Below, piece by piece: positions 44,116-56,195 of a DNA stretch of 64,000 nt; the stretch's first letter is position 1; each line of letters begins with the position of its first letter. The notes beneath the pieces are model-generated. The model was not told where the DNA came from, searched no databases, and saw nothing but the letters and a program-made list of their open reading frames with translations. A program made the translations under genes and the position numbers. The DNA comes from Mytilus galloprovincialis (lineage: Eukaryota > Mollusca > Bivalvia > Mytilida > Mytilidae). The DNA lies in the NCBI RefSeq assembly GCF_965363235.1, contig NC_134839.1:94445743-94509742 (forward strand). The letters run 5' to 3'.

Positions 44116-47100
44116 TTACACTAATGACTGGACCGAATGACTGGACCGAATGACAGGACCAAATGAAAAATGCTAATAACTTTTTCATTTCTCAAAGGAT
44201 TGATCTCAAATTTGAAATATAATAAGATTTCATCATTTGATATATAGATTTAAGAAAATTTAAAAAAAAAATTTGTAAGAAACTTTAGAAAACGTGACAT
44301 GACCAACTCTGATAATGACAGGACCAACATCGACAATGACAGGACCAAATAAAAATGCTAATAACTTTTTTATTTTTCAAAGGAATTATCTCAAATTTAA
44401 AATATAAAATGATATGTCATATTTTGAAAGCTAAATGTTATAAAAAATATAGATTTTATTTCAAAAACATTCGAAAACGTGACATGACCATCGCTGACTG
44501 ACAGAACCAACCTCAACAATGACAGGACCAAATGAAATTGCTAATTACTCTTTTAGTTCTCAAAATATTTTTCTGAAATTTGAAACATAATAAGATTTCA
44601 TCATTTGATATATAGGTTTAAGAAAAAAAATTAAAACACTTTGTAAGAAACTTTAGAAAACGTGACATGACCAACTCTGATAATGACAGGACCAACATCG
44701 ACAATGACAGGACCAAATAAAAATGCTAATAACTTTTTTATTTTTCAAAGGAATTATCTCAAATTTAAAATATAAAATGATATGTCATATTTTGAAAGCT
44801 AAATGTTATAAAAAATATAGATTTTATTTCAAAAACATTCGAAAACGTGACATGACCATCGCTGACTGACAGAACCAACCTCAACAATGACAGGATCAAA
44901 TGAAATTGCTAATTACTCTTTTAGTTCTCAAAATATTTTTCTGAAATTTGAAACATAATAAGATTTCATCATTTGATATATAGGTTTAAGAAAAAAAATT
45001 AAAACACTTTGTAAGAAACTTTAGAAAACGTGACATGACCATTTCTGATAATGTCATGACCAACATCGACAATGACAGGACCATATAAAAATGCTTGTAA
45101 CTTTTTTTATTTTTCAAAGGTTTTATCTCAGATTTCAAATATAAAATGATATGTCATATTTTTAACCTAAATGTTATAAAAAATATAGATTTTATTTCAA
45201 AAACATTCGAAAACGTGACATGACCATCGCTGACTGACAGAACCAACCTCAACAATGACAGGACCAAATGAAATTGCTAATTACTCTTTTAGTTCTCAAA
45301 ATATTTTTCTGAAATTTGAAACATAATAAGATTTCATCATTTGATATATAGGTTTAAGAAAAAAAATTAAAACACTTTGTAAGAAACTTTAGAAAACGTG
45401 ACATGACCATTTCTGATAATGTCATGACCAACATCGACAATGACAGGACCATATAAAAATGCTTGTAACTTTTTTTATTTTTCAAAGGTTTTATCTCAGA
45501 TTTCAAATATAAAATGATATGTCATATTTTTAACCTAAATGTTACAAAAAATATAGATATTGTCTCAAAAACTTTCGAAAATGTGACGTAAGACCATCGC
45601 TGACTGACAGGACCAATTTAACCTCAACAATGACGTACAGGACCAAATGAAATTACCAATTACTCTTTTATTTCTTAGAATACTTCTCTGAAATTTAAAA
45701 TATTAGAAAATTATACCATTTTATACATGAATATAATAAATAAAAAAAAGAGTATTTAAAGCTTGCTGTAATGTGACCTGGTCAACGTTGTCAATGACAG
45801 GACAATCCTCGACAATGACAGGACCAAATAAAATTACTTATTTATGCTTTATTATTTGTCAGAATATTCCTCTCAAATTTTAAATAATGACAATTTAGAC
45901 CATTTCGCACATCATATAAGAAAAATATAGAAAAAAAAACGTATTGAAAGTTGTTGCGGTTAACATCGGCTATGCTGATCCATAATTAGTAACTTGGGAA
46001 ATCTTGACATAGCTGCAAAACGTATGTTGGCGTACAGAGAGTCACAGGACAAAAAGACACGAATGATCAGTATATCTAAAAAAGAGATCTTGAAATATTT
46101 ACATGTTATTACATATAATCATTGTATAGTTTAAGAGATAGTTCATTCAACTATAGATAAATTAAGATTTATTGAATTATCATCATAATATTTCTTGACA
46201 TCATGAAGTCCAATTTAAGCAACTTTGGAAAGGTATCAAACCTTTTAAAGTAGTCGGTGGAAATGTGTGCTTCAGTATATTTTATGAAAAAATATTTAAA
46301 ACTAAAAAGAAATCATGCATGCAAGGGTCTGACATACTTCAAAAAATGTTTATTTGTTTATTATGAGAAAAAAATAAATCAAGATATACCCTGCACATAC
46401 TCGAACATTCCTTAAGTAATACATGGAAATAATTATTTTCTGTTTTGAAAATATTAATAAAACACTACATGAACAATTATGTGATTTTAATTACTGTCAT
46501 AACAATCTTTATTGGATTTATCAACTTATTTATGGCTTATGTCACACCTTTTGTTTGTTACCTTATAATTGTTACCAGAGGTGTCAGATTATGAACGGTA
46601 ATTAATATACAAAAAATTTTGATTGAATGAATGAATTATCTTTATTCTCATAAACCAAATACATATAAAGTTACAGAGAAGATATTACAATGATATATAT
46701 AAGATATACACGTGTGAAATATCAATTAATATGATAAATATTTACACAAAATATAAATAAAAATTTAGATGTACTAACCAGGAGGATAGACTTTCACATA
46801 TATAGATTTTATAAATACAAAGTTTCTCAAGCTCAACAATATTTCTACAACTTTTAATACGTTTAATACAGACCTAACGTTTTTTCCCATGTTAGTTTTA
46901 TCCCTTATTTGCTAAAAACTTAAATCATTCAATCTTAATGTGTGTTTATTATTTTTAACCAGGATTTATATTGTAGGAACTATGGTCTTTTCACGTTTTC
47001 GCAATTAAAAATCTAGATTTTTCTTTAATTGATGTATTAAAAGATAAGATCTTATTATATTCTAAATCTGAGATAATTCCCTTTTAAAATAAAAAAGTGA

Positions 47101-47599
47101 ATATCATTTTTATTTGGTCCTGCCATTGTTGAGGTTTGTCCAGTCACTGTAAGTGTTGGTCAGGTCACTTAACATTTAGGTTAAAAATATGACATATCAT
47201 TATATATTTCAAATCTGAGATAATTACTTTGAAAAATAAAAAAGTTACAAGCATTTTTATATGGTCCTGTCATTGTCGTTGTTGGTCCTGTCATTATTAG
47301 AAATGGTCATGTCACGTTTTCTAAAGTTTCTTACAAATTTTTTCAATTTTCTTTTAAAATCTATATTTCAAATGATGAAATCTTATTATGTTTCAAATTT
47401 CAGAAAAATATTTTGAGAAATAAAAAAGTTATTAGCCATTTCATTTGGTCCTTACAATTTTTTAAAATTTTTTTTCTTAAATCTATATCAAATGATTTAA
47501 TCTTATCATATTTCAAATTTGAGATCAATCCTTTGAGAAATGAAAAAGTTATTAGCATTTTTCATTTGTTCCTGTCATTCGGTCCAGTCATTAGTGTAA
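44116..47599. mobile_element. 3.5-kb long-inverted-repeat element with tandem sub-repeats
   Basis: The left end TTACACTAATGACTGGACCG and the right end CGGTCCAGTCATTAGTGTAA are perfect complements, and the homology of the arms extends for over 150 bp (AATGCTAATAACTTTTTCAT against ATGAAAAAGTTATTAGCATT). TAAAGTA flanks both sides (44109-44115 and 47603-47609), a likely target duplication; the right side has CCC between end and duplication. The motif TGACAGGACCAA recurs more than ten times. The middle (about 46000-47080) is AT-rich. No coding frame is seen, so it is non-autonomous. The superfamily is undecided (7-8 bp duplication suggests hAT-like, an inference). Confidence 0.75.
44272..45580 (+). 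repeat. 368-bp tandem repeat inside the long-inverted-repeat element
   Basis: The marker TTTGTAAGAAACTTTAG starts at 44272, 44640, 45008 and 45376, a constant 368-bp step. Copies are nearly identical, with blocks such as CATCGCTGACTGACAGAACC and GATATGTCATATTTT. Degenerate copies continue to about 45850. High identity suggests recent amplification. Confidence 0.9.
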
Positions 47600-47900
47600 C
47601 CCTAAAGTATGGTAATTATCTAGACCACACGAACAAGGCCGATAACCAGGAACTTCAACATTTTTAATTACTTTTTATGTGTGTAAATATTTGCATTTAA
47701 TAGGGTTGTAGAGTCAGTTCTGCTGTGTCCATTTAGGTAATACACTATTGCAACCTTAAGACAGTATGGCCTACTTTGCATTTTAGTGTAGACCTTTATA
47801 TAGCTAGGTAAAATAATACGCACCCAGAAAAACAATCACAAAAAGTCAACATGTCTTATAGTGACTTTTTTTTTTAGTGTCTTTCTAGTCCAAATTATTA

Positions 47901-47996
47901 TGACGTCTACCAAGGCTATTTTTTTTTTCTGGGTCGTAGAAAGGCGTCCCAGAAAAAAAAAGAAATAAAATAGCCTTGCCAGACATGCCAGACGTC
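47901..47996. repeat. Foldback hairpin
   Basis: TGACGTCTACCAAGGCTATT and the complementary AAATAGCCTTGCCAGACATG...GACGTCA surround T/A runs and CTGGG/CCCAG. It is an imperfect palindrome of about 95 bp, probably a MITE relic. Confidence 0.6.
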
Positions 47997-48020
47997 ACTG
48001 ACTCACATAATTATCGTCGT

Positions 48021-48796
48021 GTCATATGTTTTCGTATGTCATATGTTTTCGTATCAACCACATTTAGTCGGTTTCGACTGTATACGCGTATATTGTGTCG
48101 TGTTTTTCGGTTTCTATATTTAGAACAACAACACCACTACAACTTGACATATTTAAAACATATTCAACATCGCTTTTTAAAGACGTTAGAACAAATTAAA
48201 TAAAATTGACTTATTTAGCCATTTTTATTTAATGTCAAAAATATGCATCACTAGAATAGTTGTAGAAAACAATTCTGAAGTGTTAAAACAAGGTTCAGAT
48301 ATGTTTTTTGCAAGTCAGACACTGGATCTTCAAGACATATGACTGTCATGTGTTTTTTTGGCCGTTTTAATTACAAACCAGCGAGTTAAAATTAGCAGGG
48401 TTCTTATATAAAATGGTTGTTCAAAATCTAATTATTCAATTTTTCATTGACAATTTTTTTTATACATCCTTGATACATGAAGATGAACACAGTCTTAACT
48501 TTTTATATTTAATCCTAAATTTTGAAAACTGCATTTTTATTTTAGAAAAAATAATGTATTTTGTACAAACCAGGTGCCAATCTGAAATTAATCAAAATCT
48601 AAAAATTTCAGCACACGAAACACCAACCTAAAACTATTTACTAGTAATTTTTAGTACTGAAAAGTATTTAATAACTTTTTTTATGATTCAAGCCATCACC
48701 AGAACCACGACTTTAGAAAATATTGATTTCCGGATTTTGTAGTCATTTCCTGTCTGTGTACTGATCCAATTTTTATTTCATACGAAAACATATGAC
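48021..48796. mobile_element. Possible MITE with GTCATATGTTTTCGTATG ends
   Basis: GTCATATGTTTTCGTATG at 48021 (partly duplicated in tandem at 48038) and its complement CATACGAAAACATATGAC at 48779-48796 flank 740 bp of AT-rich DNA without a gene. Boundaries and target duplication are not established. Confidence 0.45.
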
Positions 48797-49125
48797 GCCG
48801 TTTGTTTGACATACAAAAATCGCAAAGTAATCGGAAACAGTAAAAAATCGTAGTAAGCATTGACAAAAAAACTAGATACCTAAAATCAATCTACAGGACA
48901 TGCTTTTTAAATTTGAGTAAACACCTGAATAAAAACTCAACAGTGAAAACCGTAAGCAGTGAAAATTGTTATTAGTACGAAAACACATTACACGATGATA
49001 TTTGGGCTAGTGTCTTTCATGACGGTCAATGTTTAAGTGGATAATGGCTTTAGTATTGAAGATCTCGGGTTCCAATTTACTCGGGGCACCAGACATTTTT
49101 GGACTTGAGCAGAAAGTAAAATTAA

Positions 49126-49901
49126 GGAATAACAGTACTGTAGTTGAAGAGTTGCCACCGTCAATTGTAGATTTGACGGTCGCAAATGCAGTTTTACTGG
49201 CGACGCGTAGCGAAGGAATCTGGGTCCGTTCGCGCTCATTCACGTTCGCACCCGATCAGGTTCGCGCCCTTTCACTTTCGCACCCTACACGTTCGCGCCC
49301 AAGTTTTATTGGTTTTGTGTTTGATAACTTTATAACCAAGTTTTGGCAAGTGTATTCATATTAGTATATTTGTTGTCATTGTCTCAAAATAAAGTGAGAC
49401 AACATGTTTTTTGTGTTGAATAAATCTTAATCATAATTTGCTGGATAGTGTATTGTTAAAATATTTTTAATCATTTAAATAAAGTGAGATTCTGACGACC
49501 GGAATTTTCGGGTGGAATAAATTTTAAATATTAATCAATTTTGGTTAGTGTATATGCTATAATTTTTTATTTAATTGTTTCAGATCAAAGGGAGCAAATT
49601 CTGTTAAAAAAAAATTATCTTTTGTGTTTTTCATTTAAAATTTTCAATGTTTTACTCATACGAAGCTCCAAGGCAATTTAAAACAACAATCATGATTTTC
49701 TAATTATTCAACTGGAACTTGATTTTAAATTGGGTGCGAACGGACCTTGGGTGCGAACGTGCGAGGTGCGAACATGTAGGATGCGAAAGTGTATTGGGCG
49801 CGAACGGACCTTATACCGTAGCGGAGACAGTAAAACAGAGATTTGCGACCGTCAAATCAAAATTGACGGTGGCAACTCTTCAACTACAGTACTGTTATTC
49901 C
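49126..49901. mobile_element. Foldback element with TTCGCRCCC motif arrays
   Basis: GGAATAACAGTACTGTAGTT at 49126 and its complement at 49882-49901 start inverted arms that extend over 150 bp, including GAAGAGTTGCCACCGTCAAT and GATTTGACGGTCGCAAAT. Each arm then carries an array of spaced motifs of the type CGTTCGCGCCC and CTTTCGCACCC. The centre is AT-rich and no gene is seen. It lies just upstream of a candidate promoter at 50.0 kb. Confidence 0.7.
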
Positions 49902-50026
49902 GATTCTAATGCAATTCAAAAAGAAAAAATACGATAAAACTTGAAAAAATGTCTAAATTTGACAAATAGAAAAAAATCCGCGAAACTCCATGAATGATTT
50001 TGGCACAAAGACATCATGGCTAAACG

Positions 50027-50034
50027 TGACGTCA
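50027..50034 (+). promoter_or_regulatory. Full CRE (TGACGTCA) in a candidate promoter
   Basis: The palindromic CREB/ATF site TGACGTCA lies in a stretch with higher GC than its surroundings. Downstream are a donor-like TTTCGAG|GTAGGTG (50122/50123) and an AAAATGGCGGG motif (50188). This is a plausible promoter and non-coding first exon for the plus-strand zinc-finger gene, whose coding exon starts after an acceptor at 56983. The link is inference. Confidence 0.35.
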
Positions 50035-50261
50035 TACAATTGAACACTTACAAACTGGAGGTTATTACGTTACCTGTACGCTTCAAATTCGGATAAAATT
50101 ACATTAAAACGGCAATTTCGAGGTAGGTGTTGTTTTATTATCGATAATATAGTAGTAATCGAACATTTGTTGATTCAATCAATTCAAAATGGCGGGTCCC
50201 TCCTTAGTTACGCCTGGTCAACTGTGGATTTGACGGCAACTTTTAGCCAATGAAAAAAATT

Positions 50262-50700
50262 GTTACATACAAATTGCATTAGAATAACAAATATACCGAA
50301 CTTCAAGGAAAATTTAGGTTCGTTTATCCACAGGAGTTTGAAATTATCATCAGAGGCGGATTTAGGGGGGGGGACCCTTTTTGGGAAAAAAATTGGTTGC
50401 TTATATAGGGAATCATTGAAGAGTTACTGGAGCGGCCCCCTCTTAGGTCAGTCACTGGGCCCCACTTATGAAAATTTTTGGATCCGCCACTGATCCTATC
50501 AATAACGGGGTAAAAATATACCAAACTCGACTATCACAGTAGAGCTTCGCGAGAAACTCCTGTGGTTTATCAAACTGTCAAATGGCAAAATCAAATTCTC
50601 AAACACATCAAACGAAAAAAACTATCATATTCCTGACTTGACACAACAGATTTTTTGGATGTAGAAATGGATTTTAAAATTAGCCAAACAAACCCCCACC
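50262..50700 (+). repeat. Interspersed mussel repeat D, interrupted
   Basis: The left part ATACCGAACTTCAAGGAAAA and the right part ATCATATTCCTGACTTGACA match 26988-27190. The insert at 50355-50488 is a GGCGGAT-ended MITE. CCACAGGAGTTT (50330) and AAACTCCTGTGG (50553) form an inverted pair flanking the insertion. Confidence 0.65.
50355..50488. mobile_element. MITE-like element with GGCGGAT ends, family 2
   Basis: Begins GGCGGATTTAGGGGGGG and ends TTTTTGGATCCGCC. The interior AGGGAATCATTGAAG and GAGCGGCCCC is the inverse of the copy at 63322-63463. Confidence 0.7.
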
Positions 50701-51448
50701 TACATCATGTACATGACCTACCCATAGAACAAATATATATACAACTTTTGAGTTAGTTGCATTTCCGTCAAAAACTCTGGTTTTAGTGAACATCATTCAT
50801 GCATTTAGGGGCATCATCATTTCCGTTCCAATGTTGAGTGAGTGGTTTGAAAACTATAATACTACATGTATATTGGAGGAATTTTTCAGCGAATTAAATT
50901 CTCATAATTGACAATCAGCACTGCTGTCAAATTAGGGAATTGTGATTAAGTACTTACAAACCCAACATTATTTCTAGTTTATTCTGCACAATGACGATCA
51001 CTAAGATGCTTGATGATAATTTATGAACGTTAATAGTTCAGGGATACAGGCAATCCCCTCTATCTGGTAAATGACATCATAAAGGCGCGCGCTTAATTGA
51101 TGACTTTTTGGTGATGGATGAACTTGATTCAAAAGTGATCTATTCTGTATAAACCTTAATTTCCTGATTTTCCATTTGCTTGAAAAATGTTCAAAGTTCT
51201 CTATAAGGATTTTAAGGTGAGTCCAGATAATTGCCAATTTTGGCCATCACAAGTCCATCATGGAATTTAAGCAAATTGGACAGAAGCGTTTTTGTTACAT
51301 AAAAGTCATTTTAGTATTATAGAAAATTAATGAAATTTTTTATACTTTTTTCCTTTTTTTACTGATGAAAGATCTAGAACTTATTTTGTTTTTGCTGCAA
51401 ACAGAGACCATGAGAGACAGTCTGGTGCTAACCATCTTACATGTAGAT

Positions 51449-51600
51449 ATAGGTAGATGTGGCATGAGTGCCAATGAGACAACTCTCCATCCAAGTAACA
51501 ATTTATAAAAGTAAACCATTATAGGTCAAGGTACAGCCTTCAACATGGATCCTTGTTTCACACTGAACAGCAAGCTATAAAGGCCACCAAAAATTACTTG
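51449..51600 (+). repeat. Interspersed mussel repeat B, short copy
   Basis: GTGGCATGAGTGCCAATGAG, GGTCAAGGTACAGCCTTCAA and CAGCAAGCTATAAAGGCCAC. Confidence 0.8.
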
Positions 51601-51705
51601 TGTAAAATAACATGGTTTAAGATTACTAGACATCAATTACTTAATCAAACCTTCCTAGAATTTTCTTCAAGATCAAGAAATAGCATTTGAAGAAAAAAGT
51701 TTGAT

Positions 51706-53688
51706 TTTTATACGACCGCAAAATTTGAAAAATTTTTCGTCGTATATTGCTATCACGTTGGCGTCTGCGTCGTCGTCGTCGTCCTGCGTCCGAATACTTT
51801 TAGTTTTCGCACTCTAACTTTAGTAAAAGTGAATGGAAATCTATGAAATTTTAACACAAGGTTTATGACCACAAAAGGAAGGTTGGTATTGATTTTGGGA
51901 GTTTTGGTCCCAACATTTTAGGAATTAGGGGCCAAAAAGGGCCCAAATAAGCATTTTCTTGGTTTTCGCACTATAACTTTAGTTTAAGTTAATAGAAATC
52001 TATGAAATTTTGACACAAGGTTTATGACCACAAAAGAACGGTTGGGATTGATTTTGGGAGTTTTGGTTTCAACAGTTTAGGAATTAGGGGCCAAAAAAGG
52101 GCCCAAATAAGCATTATTCTTGGTTTTCGCACAATAACTTTAGTTTAAGTAAATAGAAATCAATGAAATTTAAATACAATGTTAATGACTACAAAAGGAA
52201 GGTTGGTATTGATTTTGGGAGTTTAGGGCCCAACAGTTTAGGAATTAGGGGCCAAAAAGGGACCCAAATAAGCATTTTTCTTGGTTTTCGCACCATAACG
52301 TTAGTATAAGTAAATAGAAATCTATGAAATTTAAACACAAGGTTTATGACCATAAAAGGAAGGTTGGTATTGATTTTAAGAGTTTTGGTCCCAACAGAAT
52401 AAGGGGCCCAAAGGGTCCAAAATTAAACTTTGTTTGATTTCATCAAAATTGAATAATTGGGGTTCTTTGATATGCCGAATCTAACTGTCATGACTGTGTA
52501 TGTAGATTCTTAACCTTTGGTCCGGTTTTCAAATTGGTCTACATTAAGGTCCAAAGGGTCCAAAATTAAACTTAGTTTGATTTTGACAAAAAATGAATCA
52601 GTTAGGTTCTTTGATATGCTGAATCTAAAAATGTACTTAGATTCTTGATTATTGGCCCAGTTTTCAAGTTGGTCCAAATCGGGGTCCAAAATTAAACTTT
52701 GTTTGATTTCATCAAAAATTGAATAAATGGGGTTCTTTGATATACCAAATCTAACTGTGTATGTAGATTCTTCATTTTTGGTCCTGTTTTCAAATTGGTC
52801 TACACTAAAGTCCAAAGGGTCCAAAATTAAACTTAGTCTGATTTTAACAAAAATTGAAATCTTGGGGTTCTTTGAAATGCTGAATCCAAAAATGTACTTA
52901 GATTTTTTTATTATGGGCCCAGTTTTCAAGTTGGTCCAAATCAGGATCCAAAATTATTATATTAAGTATTGTGCAATAGCAAGTCTTTTCAATTGCACAG
53001 TATTGCGCAATGGCAAGAAATATCTAATTGCACAATATTGTGAAATAGCAAATTTTTTTTTAATTAGAGTTATCTTTCTTTGTCCCGAATAGTAAGCAAG
53101 AAATATCTAATTGCAAAATATTGTGCAATAGCAAGATTTTTTTTAATTGGAGTTATCTTTCTTTGTCCAGAATCAACTTAAATCTTTGTTATATACAATA
53201 TACAATGTATATTCACTTTTTACTACCAACTGATAAATTAAAATAATCTTTACCATTCAGTGATAACAAGCAGTTTTTTTACATCTTAATATTTTATGAT
53301 GTATTTAAATGAGTAGTTATTGTTGCAAACTCCATTAGAAATTTTAATTGAGATTAGTTTTGGAATTAGGGAAAGGGGAATGTGATTAAAAAAATTGGGC
53401 TCAATTTTTCTCATTTGAAATTTCATAAATAAAAAAGAAAATTTCTTCAAACATTTTTTTGAGAGGATTAATATTCAACAGCATAGTGAATTGCTCTAAG
53501 AGAAAACAAAAATTTTAAGTTCATTAGAACACATTCATTCTGTGTCAGAAACCTATGCTGTGTCAACTATTTAATCACAATCCAAATTTAGAGCTGAATC
53601 CAGCTTGAATGTTGTGTCCATACTTGCCCCAACTGTTCAGGGTTCAACCTCTGCGGTCGTATAAAGCTACGCCCTGCGGAGCATCTGG
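51706..53688. mobile_element. ACGACCGC-ended mollusc repeat, copy B
   Basis: The left end is TTTTTATACGACCGCAAAAT and the right end CTGCGGTCGTATAAAGC...AGCATCTGG. It is longer than copy A because internal units are tandemly expanded. A unit starting TTTTCGCAC recurs at about 160-bp steps (51803, 51963, 52124, 52284), and a unit with GGTCCAAAATTAAACTT recurs from 52419 to 52820. No protein is seen. Confidence 0.75.
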
Positions 53689-53865
53689 TTAAATGTTACT
53701 GAGAAATTGATTTATGGTTTACAAACAACATTACACTTTTACACTGATTATGCATACATGTACATGGCATAATATAGTCGATGATATCATAGTGGCCAGC
53801 AAAGGCAAATTTATGCAACATAGGCTTGACAGGATTATCATGATCATGTACATTGTTCAAAACCT

Positions 53866-54275
53866 TTTTATATGAAAAGGAAATATTATGTAGTTGTGCA
53901 TATCGACAGGAAATTACGATTCAATATTTTTTCTAGTAGTTATGCCCCTTTGAACTTATTTGCTTCAATGTACTACTGCAACAGTTTGTCATCGCAACTC
54001 CTCTCAAACCACACAACAGAATTTCATGAAACCTTTTCAGATAATAAGGACATACTATGTAGTTGTGCATATCGACAGGAAATTACGATTCAATTTTTTT
54101 TCTAGGAGTTACGCCCCTTTGAACTTATTTGCTTCAATGTACTACTGCAACAGTTTGTCATCGCAACTCCTCTCAAACCACACCACAGAATTTCATGAAA
54201 CCTTTTCAGATAATAAGAACATACTATGTAGATGTGCATATCGACAGGAAATTACGATTCAATTTTTAAAGCAAT
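53866..54275 (+). repeat. 169-bp tandem repeat, array 1
   Basis: About 2.4 units. The marker TAG(T/A)TGTGCATATCGACAGG occurs at 53891, 54060 and 54229 (169-bp step). The unit includes GCCCCTTTGAACTTATTTGC and AACTCCTCTCAAACCACAC. Confidence 0.9.
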
Positions 54276-55269
54276 TGCTTTTATGCCGTCGCGTATGGCC
54301 ATCTTTGTGACCCAGATCAGAGACTCCGCCCAGATCAAGCCATAGTATTTTGTTAAACAGGCTCCTGGTCAGTCATTCTTTAACACCTATGTATGTTTTC
54401 TAATGCAATACATAGCTTGAAACTTTAAAAAAAAGTTAGTGGATTTAAGAAGTTTCAGAATATGTTCTTGTAGATGTATTTTTGTATTTAAAAGGTCAAC
54501 CGTTTGACTATCAAATAACATAGAAGTCCGAGTGAAAAAAAGTACATTTTTATAAATGCGATTCCGTTTTCCGCCGTTCGTACGATGTTTCAACAAAATA
54601 TGGATTCATTTCAGTTGTCGATTTAGTATTGAAAATTTAACTGAATTATCTCCTAATTAATACGGTTTTTTATGTTTAATTTGTGTTTCTTTAAGAGGTC
54701 AGGTGCTCTTGTTCATTCATAAAATTATCGTTCATTCATACATTTATCGTAAAATCAAAATCACTACACAGGTTAATGCGTAGTGTCAAATTATTACCTG
54801 TAATCTAAAAATAGACAAACTTTATTTGCGCAAATAATTTAGCGGAACGAAACCCTTGTTGAAAACACATAACAATAAGTTCGTTTTCCTTTTCTGTCAA
54901 AACTCCGTAATATTTATCGATCACCTTACTAATGAAATGGACCCGTCCAAACGTAGTAGATGCCAAGTCGGTCCAGATGAAGAGATATTTACAATTTGGA
55001 ATTTTCTAGTTTATTAATACATAGATTGAAAAAAAGTACGTCTTTTTAAATATCATGATCAAAACTGGGTTTGCATAACAAATGTCAGATGAAACCATTA
55101 TCCTCGTCTTTTCAGTGAACAAGTCTACTACGTTTGTTGACACTCGACGGTCCACCGTGTTAGCAATTTTATTTCACATGTTTTCGAAATATTGAAGATC
55201 ATGTTTCGCAATGTTTCCTGAAAATTGATAAATATCAAATCAACATAGAGCTGTTTGTTCTTGTTCGTA
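54276..55269. other. Unassigned stretch
   Basis: It starts with AAAGCAATTGCTTTTA, which also borders the second array at 56168. The rest has no recognised gene or repeat. Confidence 0.4.
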
Positions 55270-55450
55270 TAATAAAATTGAGAATGGAAATGGGGAATTT
55301 GTCAAAGAGACAACAACCCGACCATAGAAAAACATACAACAGCAGAATTAAGGTCACCAACAGGTCTTCAATGCAGCGAAAAATTCCCGCACCTGGAGGC
55401 GTCCTTCAGCTGGCCCCTATACAATATATATACTAGTTCAGTGATAACGA
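55270..55450 (+). repeat. Interspersed mussel repeat A, short copy
   Basis: AATAAAATTGAGAATGGAAA through AATTCCCGCACCTGGAGGCG to CTAGTTCAGTGATAACGA. Confidence 0.85.
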
Positions 55451-55520
55451 TTTAATGTCATGTTTGTCTGTGATGACCCCCCTTTTCGAGATTGCATGAG
55501 AATTGTAGTTATCTCGTACC

Positions 55521-55614
55521 CACATGCACTTGTTTCTATCCATAGGAAGGTCGACTATCCATATAAAACTATTTATATGGATAATCGACCTTTGGATAGA
55601 AACAAGTGCCTGTG
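55521..55614. mobile_element. Foldback MITE with 8-bp target duplication
   Basis: The termini are CACATGCACTTGTTTCTATC and GATAGAAACAAGTGCCTGTG. Inner parts also pair (TATCCATATA/TATATGGATA, GGTCGA/TCGACC), so the 94 bp is one hairpin. CTCGTACC occurs directly before (55513-55520) and after (55615-55622), an 8-bp target duplication as made by hAT or P-type transposases. It shares ends with 32115-32208. Confidence 0.85.
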
Positions 55615-55622
55615 CTCGTACC

Positions 55623-56195
55623 GCATCAGAAGGACACATATCAACTGAGCAATAATGTTTGGAACTTAGTTTTAAAAATGATGACAAAGTAACATTATGA
55701 AAATATTTTTATTAAGCTGAAATATACATTTATTCTTTACATGTTTATGTCTTGTAAGATATTTTATTTCTTTCCCGTTTTTTAACATTTGCGTCTGGAA
55801 AGTTGAAATGTTTTAACTTAATCATTTGTGTTAATGGTTAAATATAAATTAATAATGAAAATTGTTAAAATTAAATCAATAAAGGAAATTATTGCCAAGG
55901 AAGTTACAAACACTACCAGGGGATAATCCATGATGATTTCTTTTTGAGTTATATGTTTCAGCACATGTATATTTGACCCCAACTTTAGCCTGGTAAACGT
56001 GTTGTCTCCTTGTGAAATATAAAACATATTAAAAATGACTTTCTGCTAAAGTCTTTTATTTATATAAAGTTAAAACCTTCTTACTTTTAACTAGACAACA
56101 CTCATGTCAGGTTTAATTCTTGTATATATGTGGATGAAAAATAAAAGTCCCCAAACATTAACATGGCAGCAATTGCTTTTACAGCCTTTAAGGCT
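55623..56195. other. AT-rich stretch, nothing recognised
   Basis: No gene or defined repeat. Confidence 0.4.

Noticed and set aside
44272-45580. CRISPR-like or satellite interpretation of the repeats
   Set aside because: Units are 368-bp direct repeats without spacers, enclosed in an inverted-repeat element of an animal genome.
47413-47667. Plus-strand open frame in the right arm of the 3.5-kb element
   Set aside because: It lies in inverted-repeat sequence shared with the left arm and does not resemble a protein.
53872-54310. Overlapping plus-strand frames with repeated CHRNSSQTTQQNF-type segments
   Set aside because: The periodic protein merely reflects the 169-bp tandem repeat; the same applies to 56337-56616.
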